Source of the DNA: Clostridia bacterium
GTDB taxonomy: Bacteria; Bacillota; Clostridia; Oscillospirales; Acutalibacteraceae
Length of the DNA stretch: 64,000 nt
Assembly: GCA_017416285.1 (NCBI GenBank)
Contig: JAFQCU010000025.1
Span: 18,909-82,908, forward strand
Direction: 5' to 3'
Part shown: positions 62,865 to 64,000 of the stretch, piece by piece
Layout: every line of letters begins with the position of its first letter
Numbering within the stretch: position 1 is the stretch's first letter
Position numbers and translations under genes: made by a program
The notes under the pieces: model-generated
What the model was told of the DNA's origin: nothing
Seen by the model: the letters and a program-made list of their open reading frames with translations, nothing else
The model's database searches: none

Positions 62865-63281
62865 ATGTTTAATTTAATTTTAGAGCTTTTATCCGGTATA
62901 TACTTTTTTGCGCTTCACGTAGTTACTAAGGGTGCGTTTCCCCGCCCGCTTACCGCAGAGGAAGAAAACACACTTTTAGAAAAAAGCCAAAACGGTGACA
63001 TCCAGGCACACAACACCTTAATTGAACACAACCTTAGGCTTGTAGCACATATTGTAAAGAAATACTATGCCACAGGCGCTGACCAAGATGATTTAATATC
63101 TATCGGCACGGTTGGACTTATAAAAGCAGTTTCAACCTTTAAAAGTGATAAAAACATTCGGCTTGCCACCTATGCCGCAAGATGCATTGAAAATGCAACC
63201 CTCTCACAAATGAGTTTTTGGTTACGAAAAGAACTCCCCATTGGAGAATTACCGAGCAGACTGCGGAAAATATGTATATAA
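62865..63281 (+). CDS. sigK: Sporulation sigma factor K, N-terminal part interrupted after codon 110
   Basis: From ATG 62865 the protein has a hydrophobic pro-sequence (about 1-24, LILELLSGIYFFALHVV) and FPRPLTAEEE, then sigma region 2 (IEHNLRLVAHIVKKYY, DQDDLISIGTVGLIKAVSTF, IRLATYAARCIEN). This matches pro-sigma-K of the mother cell. After Asn110 (codon ends at 63194) homology stops; the frame runs on for 28 unrelated residues to a stop at 63279-63281. Regions 3 and 4 are missing. The break lies at the same motif where the skin element splits sigK in Bacillus, so the other half is expected beyond the window, to be joined by excision in the mother cell. Confidence 0.85.
   Translation: MFNLILELLSGIYFFALHVVTKGAFPRPLTAEEENTLLEKSQNGDIQAHNTLIEHNLRLVAHIVKKYYATGADQDDLISIGTVGLIKAVSTFKSDKNIRLATYAARCIENATLSQMSFWLRKELPIGELPSRLRKICI
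63186..63200. other. Putative attachment junction (attL) of a skin-like element in sigK
   Basis: Junction ATTGAAAATGCAACC. The sigK coding sense is lost at or just after GAAAAT. In Bacillus, recombination uses an AATGA core at this codon pair; here the shared part is AATG. Confidence 0.6.
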
Positions 63282-63796
63282 TGTCGCACACCGAAAACGG
63301 TGAAACAAAACATTCTCCCTTGTTTGTTCTTAGCTTTAGACTTATGGCGCCGAGAAAACTGCTCGAAGCACAGTTATTTAACAAGCAATATCATTCTTAC
63401 GAGGATATTGATAACATCCCCGACCGCTTGAGATTTTGCCGACACAAATTAGGTCTTATGCAAAAGGAAGTGGCGCAGATTGTTGGCATTGCTCGTAGCA
63501 CATACATAAATCTTGAAACAGGCAATCATAACGGCTTTGATAAAACTGTAGCGGACAAGCTTTCCAAACTCTATAATATCCCTGTATATGACCTTCTTGA
63601 TGATTACAACCGCTTTATAGCAGTCGGACAGGGCAAACTAATACGAGAGCACCGAGAAAGCCTTAATCTCGGCAAAAGACCGTTTGCTAGGCTTGTTGGT
63701 GTAGATGCTAATATGATTAGACTTTGGGAAAGTGAACGAAAACAAATTAGTCTTAAATCTTGGGAGAAATATTTTAAGGATCGTATCACTCTTTAA
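63272..63796 (+). CDS. XRE-family regulator of mobile-element type, two HTH modules
   Basis: 174 residues if started at ATG 63272 (GGAAAA upstream); ATG 63281 is an alternative three codons later. After SPLFVLSFRLMAPRKLLEAQLFNKQYH (read as SPLFVLSFRL and APRKLLEAQLFNKQYH) it has a first helix-turn-helix (PDRLRFCRHKLGLMQKEVAQ, IARSTYINLE) and a second, HTH-like repeat from ~125 (KLIREHRESLNLGKRPFARL, DANMIRLWESERKQISLKSW). Relatives are common in integrative elements of Clostridia. It lies just inside the sigK junction, so it belongs to the inserted element. A hairpin follows its stop. Confidence 0.82.
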   Translation: MYIMSHTENGETKHSPLFVLSFRLMAPRKLLEAQLFNKQYHSYEDIDNIPDRLRFCRHKLGLMQKEVAQIVGIARSTYINLETGNHNGFDKTVADKLSKLYNIPVYDLLDDYNRFIAVGQGKLIREHRESLNLGKRPFARLVGVDANMIRLWESERKQISLKSWEKYFKDRITL

Positions 63797-63801
63797 TGGA
63801 C

Positions 63802-63832
63802 AACCGCCTCACAAAAAATGTGAGGCGGTCAA
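63802..63832. terminator. Hairpin after the element's XRE gene
   Basis: CCGCCTCACA, five-base loop, TGTGAGGCGG. The T-run is poor on both strands, so termination strength is uncertain. Confidence 0.6.
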
Positions 63833-63843
63833 CTTGTTTCAGA

Positions 63844-64000
63844 CTACTTTTTCTGTTCGGCTTTAATCTGTTCTTTTGTATCTTTTATAATCGCATTAAG
63901 CAGTCTTTCCTTTTCTCTGATTGGGCAATCTAACTTAGAAATGCTATTAAGTACTCCATCGGCGTGAACACCGGCTACACGCCGTCTTAGTTCTCGCCAT
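63844..64000 (-). CDS. C-terminal end of an unidentified element gene (partial)
   Basis: The minus strand is open from the window edge to a TAG at 63844-63846, giving 51 residues that end in a Lys/Glu-rich helix (KERLLNAIIKDTKEQIKAEQKK, read as DTKEQIKAEQKK). No domain can be named. Its position next to the junction is where a site-specific recombinase might be expected, but the visible part does not show it. Confidence 0.5.
   Translation of the reverse strand, partial: WRELRRRVAGVHADGVLNSISKLDCPIREKERLLNAIIKDTKEQIKAEQKK

Noticed and set aside
63844-64000. Calling the partial leftward gene the element's recombinase
   Set aside because: Only 51 C-terminal residues are visible, with no serine- or tyrosine-recombinase motif; position alone is not enough.

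Overview
The window looks like chromosome of a spore-forming, low-to-moderate GC Gram-positive anaerobe of class Clostridia, probably an Oscillospiraceae/Ruminococcaceae-type gut bacterium. The reasons are a sigma-K gene, a class B sortase, a single-chain glycyl-tRNA synthetase, bifunctional AdhE, OadB-type sodium pump subunits, Firmicute-type LexA and Rex boxes, strong GGAGG ribosome binding sites and several host or plant glycan enzymes. This is inference from gene content; no marker phylogeny was run.

Layout. 1-5 kb: end of ychF, a YugP-type protease, a small membrane protein, alr, glpK and a lipase-like hydrolase, all rightward. 5-12.6 kb: eno (leftward), then rlmB, a P-type-ATPase-like pseudoenzyme, metG, tatD and a 47-residue Asn/Gln repeat microprotein. 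12.6-19 kb: a DUF2156-GNAT protein, a class A PBP, sodium-pump beta and gamma-like subunits and a frameshifted SGNH hydrolase. 19-28 kb: a MacB/BceAB-like fused ABC exporter, then a tight leftward operon of cysteine desulfurase, thiI, cinA C-domain, a membrane-anchored protein resembling the missing CinA N-domain, and sortase B. 28-32.5 kb: alanine/glycine symporter, M24 peptidase, prfC and a truncated alkaline phosphatase lipoprotein. 32.6-39 kb: a carbohydrate locus (trehalase-like glycosidase, GH29 fucosidase, divergent GH94 phosphorylase) and galE. 39-44 kb: tRNA-Arg, a hairpin-array repeat, a membrane protein behind a terminator-like leader, pyridoxal kinase, tRNA-Gly, an ABC-2 exporter and an APH-like kinase. 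44-53.5 kb: adhE with a Rex-like box, a LysR regulator, queT, a sugar-1-P transferase, glyS and a Na/Pi symporter. 53.5-57.5 kb: three paralogous solute-binding lipoproteins, the last beheaded.

The right end (57.5-64 kb) is the accessory part. The beheaded lipoprotein gene abuts a phage-type XRE repressor with a divergent zinc-ribbon and sigma-like gene pair and four operator-like palindromes. A dinB gene with a LexA box follows, then a GH2 beta-galactosidase. Last comes sigK, which is intact for 110 codons, including a pro-sequence, and then breaks at the conserved ...ARCIEN motif into unrelated DNA carrying an XRE gene of mobile-element type. That is the position at which the skin element interrupts sigK in Bacillus subtilis, so the last ~800 bases are probably the left end of a skin-like intervening element whose remainder lies outside the window.

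No CRISPR array, complete transposon, transposase or rRNA gene was seen. Two tRNA genes are present. Promoters and terminators are read by eye from -35/-10 hexamers and hairpins.
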